NCBI GenBank assembly: GCA_903970165.1
Contig: CAJCHZ010000126.1
Location: 28,542 to 92,541 of the forward strand
DNA from: Betaproteobacteria bacterium
GTDB lineage: Bacteria; Acidobacteriota; Terriglobia; Acidiferrales; UBA7541
DNA: 64,000 bases
Direction of reading: 5' to 3'
Part shown: positions 25,773-34,532 of the stretch, one piece after another
How the letters are laid out: each line of letters begins with the position of its first letter
How positions within the stretch are numbered: position 1 is the stretch's first letter
Translations under genes and position numbers: made by a program
The notes under the pieces: generated by a model
The model's input: the letters and a program-made list of their open reading frames with translations, nothing else
Told to the model about the DNA's origin: nothing
The model's database searches: none

Positions 25773-27173
25773 GTGGCAAAGTACGACGTGGCGATTATAG
25801 GTAGCGGTCCGGGCGGGTACGTGGCAGCCATCCGGGCGGGCGAGTTGGGTCTGAAGACCGTTGTCGTCGAAAAGGACCCTTTTCTCGGTGGGACCTGCCT
25901 GCACGTAGGGTGTATTCCGACAAAAGTCCTGCTGCACCACGCCGATGTTTACGATCATTTCAAAAACGGCGCGGAGCTGGGCTTCGAGGTCAGCGGGCTG
26001 AAAATCAATTGGGCCAATATTCTTGCTCGCAAAGACAAAATCGTAAAGAAACATGCCAAGGGCATCGAATATCTCTTCAAGAAAAATAAAGTGGAGTGGG
26101 TACAAGGCTGGGGACGTTACGAAGGGCCCGGCCGGGTCAGTGTCGATAACAACGGAAAGAAGAGTGAAATCGAAGCGGCCAATGTTCTGCTGGTGAGCGG
26201 CTCGGAGGCGCGGAGCTTGCCGGGCATCGACGCCGACCACAAAACAATTTTGACCAACCGCTCCATCCTGGAACTGCCGGACATTCCCAAGACGCTGATT
26301 GTGGTGGGCGCGGGCGCCGTCGGCGTGGAATTTGCTTCTATTTATACTTCGTTTGGCACGCAGGTCACGCTTCTGGAAGCGTTGCCGCGCCTGGTTCCCG
26401 TAGAGGACGAGGAAATTTCGTCCGAACTCGAGAAAGAATTCAAGAAGAAGGGTATCCAGATTTTTACCAGCAGCATGGTGGATTCTGTCAAAAAAGACGC
26501 CAAGGGCGTCACCGTCTCGTTTAAGGATAAAGACGGAAAGCCACAGACTCTGCAAGCAGAGAAGCTTCTGATGGCCGTTGGCCGCAAACCAATGACGGAG
26601 AATTGCGGTCTGGAAAAGTCCAAAGCGAAACTGGACCGCGGCTTCGTCGTGGTAAGCAGCCCGTACATGGAAACGGACGAGAAAGGTTTGTACGCGATCG
26701 GTGATATCGTCGCCGGCATGCCGCAGCTTGCGCACGCCGCCATGATGGAAGGAATTGTTGCCGTCACGCATATCGCCGGGAAAAGTACGCACCCGATACG
26801 GAAGACGCGCATCCCCAACGCAACGTACTGCGAACCGCAGATTGGCTCGATCGGCTTGACCGAGAAGCAGGCTCGCGAAGCGGGTCACGCTGTAAAAACG
26901 GGAAAGTTCCCGTTCGTGGGCAACAGCAAGGCCACGATTTTGGGCAACCACGGCGGTTTCATTAAAGTGGTTTCGGATGAAAAATTCGGTGAAATCCTCG
27001 GTATTCATATCATCGGGCCGCTGGCCACCGAGATTTTGTCCGAGGCGGCGGCCACTCTGAACCTCGAGGGCACCATCGACGACATGATGCACATGATTCA
27101 CGCACATCCCACGGTTTGGGAAGGCATGGGCGATGCGTTCGCAAGCGTGAGGGGATTGCAGATTAACGTTTAG
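25773..27173 (+). CDS. lpdA: Dihydrolipoyl dehydrogenase (E3)
   Basis: The flavoenzyme re-oxidises dihydrolipoyl groups of the E2 component, passing electrons to NAD+. At 466 aa it shows the FAD motif IIGSGPGGYVAAIRAGELG (start), the redox disulfide GGTCLHVGCIPTK (about 37-49), the NAD motif VVGAGAVGVEFASIY near 180, and the catalytic His-Glu pair in HAHPTVWEGM at the end. GTG 25773 with AAGGAG upstream is the start; the longer open frame upstream is not family-like. It is first in the lpdA-lipB-E1alpha-E1beta-E2 cluster, 3 nt before lipB's longest possible start. Confidence 0.95.
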   Translation: MAKYDVAIIGSGPGGYVAAIRAGELGLKTVVVEKDPFLGGTCLHVGCIPTKVLLHHADVYDHFKNGAELGFEVSGLKINWANILARKDKIVKKHAKGIEYLFKKNKVEWVQGWGRYEGPGRVSVDNNGKKSEIEAANVLLVSGSEARSLPGIDADHKTILTNRSILELPDIPKTLIVVGAGAVGVEFASIYTSFGTQVTLLEALPRLVPVEDEEISSELEKEFKKKGIQIFTSSMVDSVKKDAKGVTVSFKDKDGKPQTLQAEKLLMAVGRKPMTENCGLEKSKAKLDRGFVVVSSPYMETDEKGLYAIGDIVAGMPQLAHAAMMEGIVAVTHIAGKSTHPIRKTRIPNATYCEPQIGSIGLTEKQAREAGHAVKTGKFPFVGNSKATILGNHGGFIKVVSDEKFGEILGIHIIGPLATEILSEAAATLNLEGTIDDMMHMIHAHPTVWEGMGDAFASVRGLQINV

Positions 27174-27218
27174 GTCTTGCTGTGGCCGCTACGCGCCCAC
27201 AAAGAGAATCGAGCCGCA

Positions 27219-27944
27219 GTGAAACGATGTTTGGCCGTCGACCTGGGATTGATTGGCTACGCGGAAGCGTATGCGCTGCAGAAGCGCATCGTTGCTGCCC
27301 GCAAAGTGGAAGCCATTGAGAACGTGCTTCTGCTTTGCCAGCATCCGCACGTGATTACCCAGGGGCGAAACGGCAAGCGCGAGCATTTGCTGGTTTCTGA
27401 GCCATTGTTACGGCAGAAGAATGTCGAATTTTACGAAACCAGCCGCGGCGGAGACATTACGTATCACGGGCCGGGGCAGTTGGTGGGGTATCCGATTCTG
27501 CAGCTCGGTGAAATTCGCAAGGATGTGGTCTGGTACGTCCGTATGCTGGAAGAAGCCATGATTCGCACCACGGCGGGATTTGGTCTGGGAGCCTATCGCG
27601 TCGAAGGCAAGACCGGCATTTGGGTTTCGATACCGGACGCTCCGGAAGAAAAGCTGGGCGCCATCGGCGTGCACATCAGCCGGTGGGTCACGTCGCACGG
27701 ATTTGCCTACAACGTTTCGACGGATTTGCGCTACTTCGATTGGATCGTTCCTTGCGGAATCGCCGGCCGGAAGGCAACCTCACTCGAGAAGTTGCTGGAC
27801 CGATCCGTGAGCATGCAGGAAGTGGCCCCGCGGATGGCCCAACACCTTGGCGACGTGTTCGGTCTGGGGATATTGCCGGCGTCGCGGGAAGAATTGTCAG
27901 CAAAGCTGGAGCTTGCGGAACAACAATCAGCAGTCGCGGTTTGA
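27219..27944 (+). CDS. lipB: Lipoyl (octanoyl) transferase
   Basis: LipB moves octanoyl from acyl carrier protein to the lipoyl-domain lysine, the substrate for LipA. The sequence has the family marks VDLGLIGYAEAYALQ, PHVITQGRNGKREHLL, YETSRGGDITYHGPGQLVGYPILQL (the signature, about 79-103) and IGVHISRWVTSHGFAYNV with the catalytic Lys region in GRKATSLEKLL. The start GTG 27219 fits known N-termini; TTG 27177 would be a longer option. It sits between lpdA and the E1 genes, so lipoyl attachment is made together with the complex that needs it. LipA is encoded elsewhere, at 59632-60552. Confidence 0.93.
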   Translation: MKRCLAVDLGLIGYAEAYALQKRIVAARKVEAIENVLLLCQHPHVITQGRNGKREHLLVSEPLLRQKNVEFYETSRGGDITYHGPGQLVGYPILQLGEIRKDVVWYVRMLEEAMIRTTAGFGLGAYRVEGKTGIWVSIPDAPEEKLGAIGVHISRWVTSHGFAYNVSTDLRYFDWIVPCGIAGRKATSLEKLLDRSVSMQEVAPRMAQHLGDVFGLGILPASREELSAKLELAEQQSAVAV

Positions 27945-28002
27945 GAGAGTTGGGCCGAGATTCTGGTCGCAAGGTAAAGCACGGAAGTAAGCAGTAGGAG
28001 GA

Positions 28003-28023
28003 GGCAGGAGCGCCTGTCCTGCC
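28003..28023 (+). promoter_or_regulatory. Hairpin near E1alpha start
   Basis: Arms GGCAGGA (28003-28009) and TCCTGCC (28017-28023) form a 7-bp hairpin just ahead of a GGAG site six bases before the ATG at 28033; a stronger AGGAGG lies upstream of the hairpin. It could tune translation of E1alpha. There is no other support. Confidence 0.3.
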
Positions 28024-28032
28024 GGAGCGCGA

Positions 28033-29292
28033 ATGAAGACCGAACTGACGCGGCAGCAATACCTGGACCTGTATTACTACATGCGGTTGAACCGCGCTGT
28101 CGAAGACACCATGGTGAAGCTCTTCCGGCAAAACAAGATTGTCGGGGGGCTGTACTCGAGTCTTGGACAGGAAGCAATCTCCGTGGGCACGGCCTACGCG
28201 CTGGAAAAAAAGGACTGGCTGGCTCCCATGATCCGCAACATCGGCGCGCTACTGGTCAAGGGAGTTCCGCCGCGCGACGTCTTTATGCAGCACATGGCCA
28301 AGTACGATTCGCCGACCAAGGGCAAGGACGGCACGAGCCATTTCGGCGACCTGGAAAAACTGCACATCGTTTCCCCTATTTCCATGCTGGGCGATTTGAT
28401 TCCGGTGATGACCGGCGTGGCTATGGCAGGCCGCTATCTCGGACAAAAAATCGTGACCATGACGTGGATCGGCGACGGCGGCAGTTCCACGGGTGTGTTC
28501 CACGAAGGCCTGAATTTCGCTGCTACGCAAAAGGCGCCCTTTGTTTTGATCCTTGAAAATAATCTCTGGGCCTATTCGACGCCGGTGAAGCGCCAGGTTC
28601 CCCTCGAGAATCTGTCGGACCGCGCCAAAGCTTACGGAATTTCCAGCTACTCCATCGACGGTAACGACGTAGTCGAGGTTTTCACCACCGCACGCGAGGC
28701 TGTAGCTCGTGCCCGCGCCGGTGAAGGACCGATTCTGATCGAAGCCAAAAGCTTCCGCCGCCTCGGCCATGCGCAACACGATCCCGCCGAGTACGTTCCC
28801 AAAGATATGCGCGCCTATTGGGAAGCCCGCGATCCGATCACGCTCTATGAGAAATTCCTGATGAGCAAGAAACTCCTCGATGCGAAGGGCGAAAAAGACG
28901 TCGAGCAAAAAATCGAGGCTTTGCTCGCCACCGAGCGAGACTTTGCCGAAAATTCCCCGATGCCTCCTCCGGAATTTGCCGCCACCGGCGTCTACTGCAC
29001 CGGCGACGATTGCCACAAAATCGCGCCAAGGTGGGAACGGCCAATTTCAGAAGTTACGCCTCCCAAATCCAGCGTCAAACCGGTATGGACCGTCGAAGGG
29101 TTCGGTTCCGGAAAGAGCTCCGGTGGTGCCCATGCACCGATTCACTTTGGCGATACGAAACCAAACCTGGAAGCCGAAACTCCCGGAACGGCGGCCACGA
29201 AGTCGAATGGCTCCAAACCCGCGGCAAAATCAACTGGCAAGAAAGCCGCAAAGCCGGCAGCGGTATCGCCGGCCAGAAAGGGTCGGGTCTGA
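28033..29292 (+). CDS. pdhA: 2-oxoacid dehydrogenase E1 alpha subunit
   Basis: Half of the thiamine-diphosphate decarboxylase of a pyruvate or branched-chain oxoacid dehydrogenase. The 419-aa protein has the ThDP motif GDGGSSTGVFHEGLNFA..ENN (about 148-176), the substrate-loop segment FRRLGHAQHDPAEY, and an early QNKIVGGLYSSLGQEA. The last about 85 residues extend beyond the family core and are Pro/Ala/Lys/Ser-rich. The subunit style (E1 alpha, separate beta, plus E2) is that of pyruvate or branched-chain complexes; sequence alone does not settle which. It is followed at once by E1 beta. Confidence 0.9.
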   Translation: MKTELTRQQYLDLYYYMRLNRAVEDTMVKLFRQNKIVGGLYSSLGQEAISVGTAYALEKKDWLAPMIRNIGALLVKGVPPRDVFMQHMAKYDSPTKGKDGTSHFGDLEKLHIVSPISMLGDLIPVMTGVAMAGRYLGQKIVTMTWIGDGGSSTGVFHEGLNFAATQKAPFVLILENNLWAYSTPVKRQVPLENLSDRAKAYGISSYSIDGNDVVEVFTTAREAVARARAGEGPILIEAKSFRRLGHAQHDPAEYVPKDMRAYWEARDPITLYEKFLMSKKLLDAKGEKDVEQKIEALLATERDFAENSPMPPPEFAATGVYCTGDDCHKIAPRWERPISEVTPPKSSVKPVWTVEGFGSGKSSGGAHAPIHFGDTKPNLEAETPGTAATKSNGSKPAAKSTGKKAAKPAAVSPARKGRV

Positions 29293-29294
29293 CC

Positions 29295-30284
29295 ATGGCC
29301 GAAGCCAACGGAACGCAGATCACTTTTCTCGAAGCCATCAAGCAGGCCATGTTTGAAGAGATGGAGAGAGACCCAGCGGTTGTGTTGCTTGGCGAGGACG
29401 TCGGCGTTTACGGCGGCGCATTCAAAACCAGTGAGGGCTTGCTGGAACGCTTCGGCTGGGAACGCGTGATTGACACCCCGATCAGCGAAAGCGCCATCAT
29501 CGGTGCCGCTTGCGGCATGAGTTACGCGGGTCTGAGGCCCATCGCCGAATTGCAATTCATCGACTTCATCGTCTGCGCCTTCAACCAGATCACCAACTTC
29601 GTCGCCAAGGGCCATTACCTCTGGAACGCGCCTGCGCCGATGGTGATGCGCGGTCCTGCCGGAGGTTTTGTGCATGGCGGCCCTTTCCACTCCGCCAACC
29701 CGGAAATGTATTTTGTGCACACCCCGGGACTGAAGGTCATTTATCCTTCGACACCTTATGACGCCAAAGGCCTGCTGAAAGCCGCTGTGCGCGATAATAA
29801 TCCTGTCCTCTTCTTCGAACACAAATATCTCTATCGCCGCATCAAAGGCGAAGTCCCCGCCGAGGACTATACCGTTCCCATCGGCAAGGCCATCGTGCGC
29901 CGCGAAGGCAAACACCTGACGATTGTTTCCTACGCTGCTATGATGCACACCTCGTTGGAAGCCGCCGAAGCCCTTGCCAAAGAAGGCATCGAAGCAGAGG
30001 TAATCGATCTTCGCACCCTGCTGCCCCTCGATGAAGAAACGATCCTGCAGTCCGTGAAAAAGACCAATAAATGCCTTGTGGTTCATGAGGACACGAAAAC
30101 CGGAGGAATCGCCGGCGAGATCGCCGCTATTCTCTGCGAAAAAGCTTTCGGCGACCTGGACGGCCCGCTTATGCGCGTGACCGCCCTCGACACACCGGTG
30201 CCATACTCGCCGCCGCTGGAAGAATATTTTCTGCCGAACGCGAAAAAGGTTTTTGACGCCGCGAAACAGCTAGCGCGGTATTGA
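29295..30284 (+). CDS. pdhB: 2-oxoacid dehydrogenase E1 beta subunit
   Basis: The 329-aa transketolase-like beta subunit of E1, with VLLGEDVGVYGGAFKTSEGL (about 28-47), ERVIDTPISESAIIGAACGMSYAGLRPIAE (about 54-83) and the PYR-domain segments RGPAGGF and HSANPEMYFVHTPGLKVIYPSTP. The C-terminal transketolase domain includes GLDLRTLLPLDEETI-type IDLRTLLPLD. Start ATG 29295 lies two bases after the E1 alpha stop, so the two are translationally coupled. It forms the heterotetramer with E1 alpha and passes acyl groups to the E2 at 30347. Confidence 0.93.
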   Translation: MAEANGTQITFLEAIKQAMFEEMERDPAVVLLGEDVGVYGGAFKTSEGLLERFGWERVIDTPISESAIIGAACGMSYAGLRPIAELQFIDFIVCAFNQITNFVAKGHYLWNAPAPMVMRGPAGGFVHGGPFHSANPEMYFVHTPGLKVIYPSTPYDAKGLLKAAVRDNNPVLFFEHKYLYRRIKGEVPAEDYTVPIGKAIVRREGKHLTIVSYAAMMHTSLEAAEALAKEGIEAEVIDLRTLLPLDEETILQSVKKTNKCLVVHEDTKTGGIAGEIAAILCEKAFGDLDGPLMRVTALDTPVPYSPPLEEYFLPNAKKVFDAAKQLARY

Positions 30285-30294
30285 CAAGTTGTAG

Positions 30295-30314
30295 GGGCAC
30301 GGCGCGCCGTGCCC
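30295..30314. repeat. GC-rich 20-bp palindrome
   Basis: GGGCACGGCGCGCCGTGCCC is a perfect 20-bp palindrome in the short gap between E1 beta and E2. Similar GGGGCACGGC-type elements are scattered intergenically in many bacterial genomes. Here it is inside an operon and could slow or shape the transcript. I see one copy. Confidence 0.6.
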
Positions 30315-30346
30315 GTTCCAACGGGAGCGACACAGGAGAAACGCAA

Positions 30347-31738
30347 ATGGCCACAGACGTCGTAATGCCGCAGATGGGCGAAAGCATCTTTGAAGGAACG
30401 ATCACTAAGTGGCTCAAGAAGCCCGGCGACAAAGTCGAGCGCGACGAGCCCCTGTTCGAAATTTCCACGGACAAAGTGGACGCCGAAATCCCTTCGCCCT
30501 CGGCCGGCGTGCTGAAAGAGATCAAGGTCAACGAAGGCCAGACCGTACCCATCCAGACAGTCGTCGCGGTCATTGATGGCGCAGGAGGCGCAGTAGCTTC
30601 CCCCGCGCCATCGGCGCCGGCTCCCGCGAAGGCGGCTCCGCCCGCACCGGCTCCTGCCGCGGTTGCTCCTCCTCCGCCTGCCAGGGCTGCTGCACCACCG
30701 GCCGCCGCTTCCGCGCTCGCCGCTTCTGCCGTTCCGCAACGCGCGGCCGGAGAGCGCATTCACAGCTCCCCGCTTGTCCGCCGCATGGCCGCCGAACACG
30801 GCATTGACTTGGCCACCGTCCCAGGAACGGGCGCCGGCGGACGCATCAGCAAACAGGACATTGAAGCTGTCATCGCCGGGGCAGCTCCTCTCGTGGGTCT
30901 TCCGCAAAACGTTCCACCGCCGCCACCCGTGCGTTCCACGCCTCAGCCCCCGCCACCGTCCGTGGCGCCAGCGCCTCCGCCCGTTTCTGGCGGTCAGGTG
31001 CACGTGGCGTTCGAATCGGCGGTGCCCCGCGAAAAAATGTATTTCGGCAATTACTCCGTCGAGCCCATGAGCAACATGCGCCAGCGCATTGCCGAGCACA
31101 TGGTGGCCTCGAAGCGCGTCTCTCCCCACGTTTACTCGGTCGACGAAATAGACATGACCAAGGTGGCCTCCTTGCGCGCCAAGTCCAAGGACGAATTTGA
31201 AAAGCGCTACGAGACCAAGCTGACCTTCATGCCTTTCTTCGTAAAAGCCGCTGTAGCCGGGCTCCGTGCGTTCCCTACGATGAACGCCTCGCTCGACGGC
31301 ACCAGCGTCATCCTGCACAAGGAAATCAACATCGGCATCGCCGTAGCGCTCGACTGGGGCCTCATCGTCCCGGTCGTGAAAGGCGCCGATGAGAAGAACG
31401 TCCTCGGCATCCAACGTACCCTGAACGACCTTGCCGAGCGCGCGCGCGGCAAGAAGCTGAAACCCGAAGAAGTCCAGGAAGGCACCTTCTCTATTACCAA
31501 TCCGGGAGTCTTCGGCGGTCTCTTCGGCCTCCCGGTCATCAGCCAGCCCAACGTCGGCATCCTGGGTCTCGGCATGATCGAAAAGCGCCCCGTGGTGATC
31601 AATGACTCTATCGCCATCCGCTCGATGTGCTACGTTACGCTCAGCTACGATCACCGGGTCGTGGACGGCGCCGTCGCGCACCAGTTTCTTCACAAGGTGA
31701 AAGACACCCTCGAAAACTGGTCAGAACCGGTTCTCTAG
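30347..31738 (+). CDS. pdhC: 2-oxoacid dehydrogenase E2, dihydrolipoyl acyltransferase
   Basis: The 463-aa E2 core has one lipoyl domain (about 1-80) with the modified Lys43 in ISTDKVDAEI, a long Pro/Ala linker (about 85-135), an E3/E1-binding domain (about 140-180, SPLVRRMAAEHGIDLATVPG), a second linker and the catalytic domain with YDHRVVDGAVAHQFL at the end, whose His and Asp catalyse acyl transfer. It collects acyl from the E1 genes upstream. The ATG at 30347 has AGGAGA upstream; a longer frame begins with an unrelated stretch. Sequence does not tell acetyl from branched-chain specificity. Confidence 0.93.
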   Translation: MATDVVMPQMGESIFEGTITKWLKKPGDKVERDEPLFEISTDKVDAEIPSPSAGVLKEIKVNEGQTVPIQTVVAVIDGAGGAVASPAPSAPAPAKAAPPAPAPAAVAPPPPARAAAPPAAASALAASAVPQRAAGERIHSSPLVRRMAAEHGIDLATVPGTGAGGRISKQDIEAVIAGAAPLVGLPQNVPPPPPVRSTPQPPPPSVAPAPPPVSGGQVHVAFESAVPREKMYFGNYSVEPMSNMRQRIAEHMVASKRVSPHVYSVDEIDMTKVASLRAKSKDEFEKRYETKLTFMPFFVKAAVAGLRAFPTMNASLDGTSVILHKEINIGIAVALDWGLIVPVVKGADEKNVLGIQRTLNDLAERARGKKLKPEEVQEGTFSITNPGVFGGLFGLPVISQPNVGILGLGMIEKRPVVINDSIAIRSMCYVTLSYDHRVVDGAVAHQFLHKVKDTLENWSEPVL

Positions 31739-31979
31739 GCCGCAACGCAGCCAAACATACCCCCTTCCTTGGGCGCGGCAACCTAGCCTCTCAGGTCCGT
31801 GCCCGATGCAAACACCCTGTCGTGTATTCGGACATGTGTCCGGAAATGGAACCCATAATTCCCGCAAGCGGTCTCCAAAATCCTTCCGAATGGCCCCGCC
31901 TGGCCCTCAAAGTACCAAAAACAAATGCCTTACATCAGACTCGAGGTGGAAGCCCGCCTGCCCTGCCAAGAACGCTTCT

Positions 31980-33170
31980 ATGGATACCATGCCCATACGA
32001 ATTCTGATCGCCGACGACCAGCCCGATGTGCTGAACGCGCTTCGCCTTCTTCTGAAGGGCCACGGCTACGAGACCGAGGCCGTGGCGTCGCCGGCCGAGC
32101 TCCTGGGAGCTGTGTCGTCGCGCGAATTTGACCTCTTGCTGATGGATCTGAATTATGCCCGGGACACCACCTCCGGCCGCGAAGGCCTTGATCTGCTCGG
32201 CCAGCTAAAGAAAATCGAAGATGCTCCGGCCATTGTGGTGATGACCGGCTGGGCCACGGTCGGGCTTGCGGTCGAAGCCATGCAGTACGGTGTCGCCGAT
32301 TTCGTCGAAAAACCATGGACCAACTCGCGCCTGCTCGAAATCCTGCAGAAGCAGGTGGTCCTGGGCCGCGAGCACCGTGCATCCCGCCGGCGCGCGGCGC
32401 AGGAAAACCTCGACCACCAGGAAATCGCGCACCAGTTCCACCAGCAGGAGCGGGAAGTAGCCGAAGGCCGCGCCATTCAGCAGGGCCTGCTACCCAAAAC
32501 CATTCCTCAGCGCGCGGGCTATGAAATCGCTGGAGCCTGGCAGCCGGCGCAGAGCGTCGGCGGCGATTACTACGACGTCCTGGCGTTTGACGATGCGACA
32601 CTCGGCCTGTGCATCGCGGACGTGGCAGGCAAGGGTCTTCCCGCCGCCTTGTTAATGTCCAACCTGCAAGCGGCGGTTCGCGGTCTGGCAGGACCATCCC
32701 TGTCTCCCGGCGGTCTCTGCGCGCGGCTTAATTCGCTCGTCTACCAAAACACCGGAACCGACCGCTTCATCACGTTTTTCTACGCGCACCTGGACACTCC
32801 GGCGGGCCTGCTGCGCTACACGAACGCCGGCCACAACGCGCCCATCCTGCTGCGCCGCGACGGTTCGCATGAGCGCCTGCAAGCGGGTGGTGGTGTCCTG
32901 GGCGTCTTTCCACATCAGGAATTCTCCACCGGGTCTGCACAGCTCGCTCCCGGCGACCGCGTTCTCTTCTTCACCGATGGCGTAACGGAATCATGCGACC
33001 CCACAGGCGAGGAGTTTGGCGAAGCGCGTTTGCTTGATCTGCTTCAGGAACACCAGGCCGCGGCCGCTTCGGCTCTACCGGAAAAAATTCTGACCGCAGC
33101 CGGCAAATTCAGCCGCGGCCACTGGCACGACGACGCCACGCTGCTCGTCCTCGCCGTCAGGGAAGACTAA
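31980..33170 (+). CDS. Response regulator with PP2C (SpoIIE) phosphatase
   Basis: A 396-aa two-part protein. Receiver domain (about 6-125): acidic pair D12 D13, phospho-acceptor Asp56, Thr89 and Lys111. A short coiled linker follows (about 130-165), then a SpoIIE-type PP2C phosphatase (about 170-395) with GGDYYDV, IADVAGKGLPAALLMS, YTNAGHNAPI and FFTDGVTE metal and catalytic motifs. Such RsbU-like proteins dephosphorylate STAS anti-sigma antagonists when phosphorylated, leading to general stress responses. No kinase or STAS gene is adjacent, so the partner is elsewhere. Possible starts are ATG 31980 or 31989; the SD is weak. About 240 nt upstream lack a gene. Confidence 0.9.
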   Translation: MDTMPIRILIADDQPDVLNALRLLLKGHGYETEAVASPAELLGAVSSREFDLLLMDLNYARDTTSGREGLDLLGQLKKIEDAPAIVVMTGWATVGLAVEAMQYGVADFVEKPWTNSRLLEILQKQVVLGREHRASRRRAAQENLDHQEIAHQFHQQEREVAEGRAIQQGLLPKTIPQRAGYEIAGAWQPAQSVGGDYYDVLAFDDATLGLCIADVAGKGLPAALLMSNLQAAVRGLAGPSLSPGGLCARLNSLVYQNTGTDRFITFFYAHLDTPAGLLRYTNAGHNAPILLRRDGSHERLQAGGGVLGVFPHQEFSTGSAQLAPGDRVLFFTDGVTESCDPTGEEFGEARLLDLLQEHQAAAASALPEKILTAAGKFSRGHWHDDATLLVLAVRED

Positions 33171-33204
33171 TTGGGTTTATCGGGTTTAAATCTCTTGGCG
33201 TGAC

Positions 33205-33868
33205 TCACTGAATCATCGGCTTCAGTTTCGCCACCCGCGCCGCGAAGCTCTCGAGCGCTACCGGCTCGATACCCACCTCGCGCCGTGTATCCCGCACAAA
33301 ACGACGCCGTCCGTCTTCCTCGTTTAACCGCACGTCGGTGACGGCCGTGAATTCACTGGCGAAGCGCGCCTTTCCCCGATTTTTTCCGCCGTGTACGCCA
33401 GAACTTTCGCATCGGCGGGCGCGCGAGTCACGCAAAGCGTCTGCCCAAAGCCGCGGGTTCCGTTCCGCCGATAGCCGCAATCCCGGCGCATGGGGTCTCC
33501 TGGAAACGTAAACTCTGCGGCGTGAAGCCCGCGTTCCCGCCTGCCCACAAGCGAGCCTGCCGGAAGACCTGCGCGCAATCCGCCCTCATGGCACCGCGGC
33601 TTCCGGGAGCTCTTGCTGGCCCGCCCGAGAGGGCCACATGGTCCGCGTACAGTCTTTCCAGTTCAGCGTCAAGATCAACCGCCAACACACCTTTTTACGG
33701 CGCCATTTGCAGCATGTTCGATAACGTGTTGTCCCCTGTCTCCAGCCTCTCCGCAATCCCGGCGCATAGCGAGAGGGGAATTGCAAACCCGCCTGGCACG
33801 GCAGTGGCTGGCGCGGCATCTCCATCGCCAAATCGTGCGTCAGCCGTTAGCTCTTCCCAAAGACAAAA
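33205..33868 (-). pseudogene. Decayed gene, several frames
   Basis: No intact gene is present, but minus-strand coding-like text runs in pieces through three frames: about 33890-33690 (ends at an in-frame TAA just before a VLAVDLDAELERLYADHVALSGG segment), then that segment down to about 33545, a second frame over about 33535-33380 (GFGQTLCVTRAPADAKVLAYTAEKIG) and a third to 33205 (RREVGIEPVALESFAARVAKLKPMIQ). This fits a gene with one stop and at least two frameshifts. I do not recognise the product. Sequencing error is another explanation. The upstream limit is unclear. Confidence 0.45.
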
Positions 33869-33897
33869 AGCGATGTTCCGGAACCCGGAACATCGCT
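33869..33897 (-). terminator. Rho-independent terminator
   Basis: A 12-bp perfect stem GCGATGTTCCGG/CCGGAACATCGC with an AAC/GTT loop, followed on the minus strand by TTTTTG, about 80 nt after the stop of the histone-like gene at 33980. It should end that transcript. Confidence 0.75.
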
Positions 33898-33979
33898 GTT
33901 ATCTATAGCCTCTTGTTTCGTAACAGTCTGCCTGAGCCCAAGCCTTTCCCGGGAATCCAACGACAATCGCCGCAAACGC

Positions 33980-34294
33980 TTACTTCTTTTTCTTCTTTCC
34001 CGCTTTCTTCGCCGCCTTCTTCGGTTTTGCCTTCGCCTTGGCTTTTGGCTTGGCCTTCTTGGCTGCCGCCTTGGCTTTTTTCTTCGGCGCCGGCTTTGCG
34101 GCCTTCTTGGCTGGCTTGGCTGTCGCCTTCGGCGCGGCTTTCGCTGCTGGAGCAGCCTCAGCCGGCTCCTCGTCTGTAATAAGAATTTCCTCTTCTTCCG
34201 TCTCTACAATCTCCTCCGCGCCGCCCAGCTCGTCCTCCTCCTCCAGCCGCGACAGCTCGTTGTCGTCTTCGAAATTGTCTTTCTCGATTGCCAT
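33980..34294 (-). CDS. Acidic/lysine-rich histone-like protein
   Basis: The 104-aa protein has two sharply different halves. Residues 1-45 are acidic (many Glu, Asp). Residues 48-104 are almost only Lys, Ala and Pro (AAPKATAKPAKKAAKP-like), like the C-terminus of histone H1 and bacterial HC1/AlgP-type DNA-binding proteins. It probably binds nucleic acid with the basic tail. The acidic half could modulate this or be a targeting part; the role is unknown. ATG 34294 has GGAGG five bases upstream; a TTG one codon earlier is possible. Low-complexity DNA could be slippage-prone. A terminator follows at 33869. Confidence 0.8.
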   Translation of the reverse strand: MAIEKDNFEDDNELSRLEEEDELGGAEEIVETEEEEILITDEEPAEAAPAAKAAPKATAKPAKKAAKPAPKKKAKAAAKKAKPKAKAKAKPKKAAKKAGKKKKK

Positions 34295-34532
34295 CAAATC
34301 CTCCCGAGGGGGGAATCCATGGACCTGGGCCCATGGGACGCTGCCTCAGCTGGAGTCGCCCGCTCCCCTCCGCCGCAGCGCCGTTGTTATCGTACTCCTG
34401 CAAGGTTGTCAAGCATTCTGCGTCTTTGCCGCAAAAAACGCGTATTTCCAACCAGGCAATCCTGCGGCAGTGTAGAGAAAGGCCAAGTACACACCGCGCC
34501 TATAATTCCATAACATATTGTAAATAAAAGAG

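Noticed and set aside
29010..29294. N-terminal extension of the E1 beta frame
   Set aside because: It lies inside the E1 alpha gene; the family N-terminus begins at 29295.
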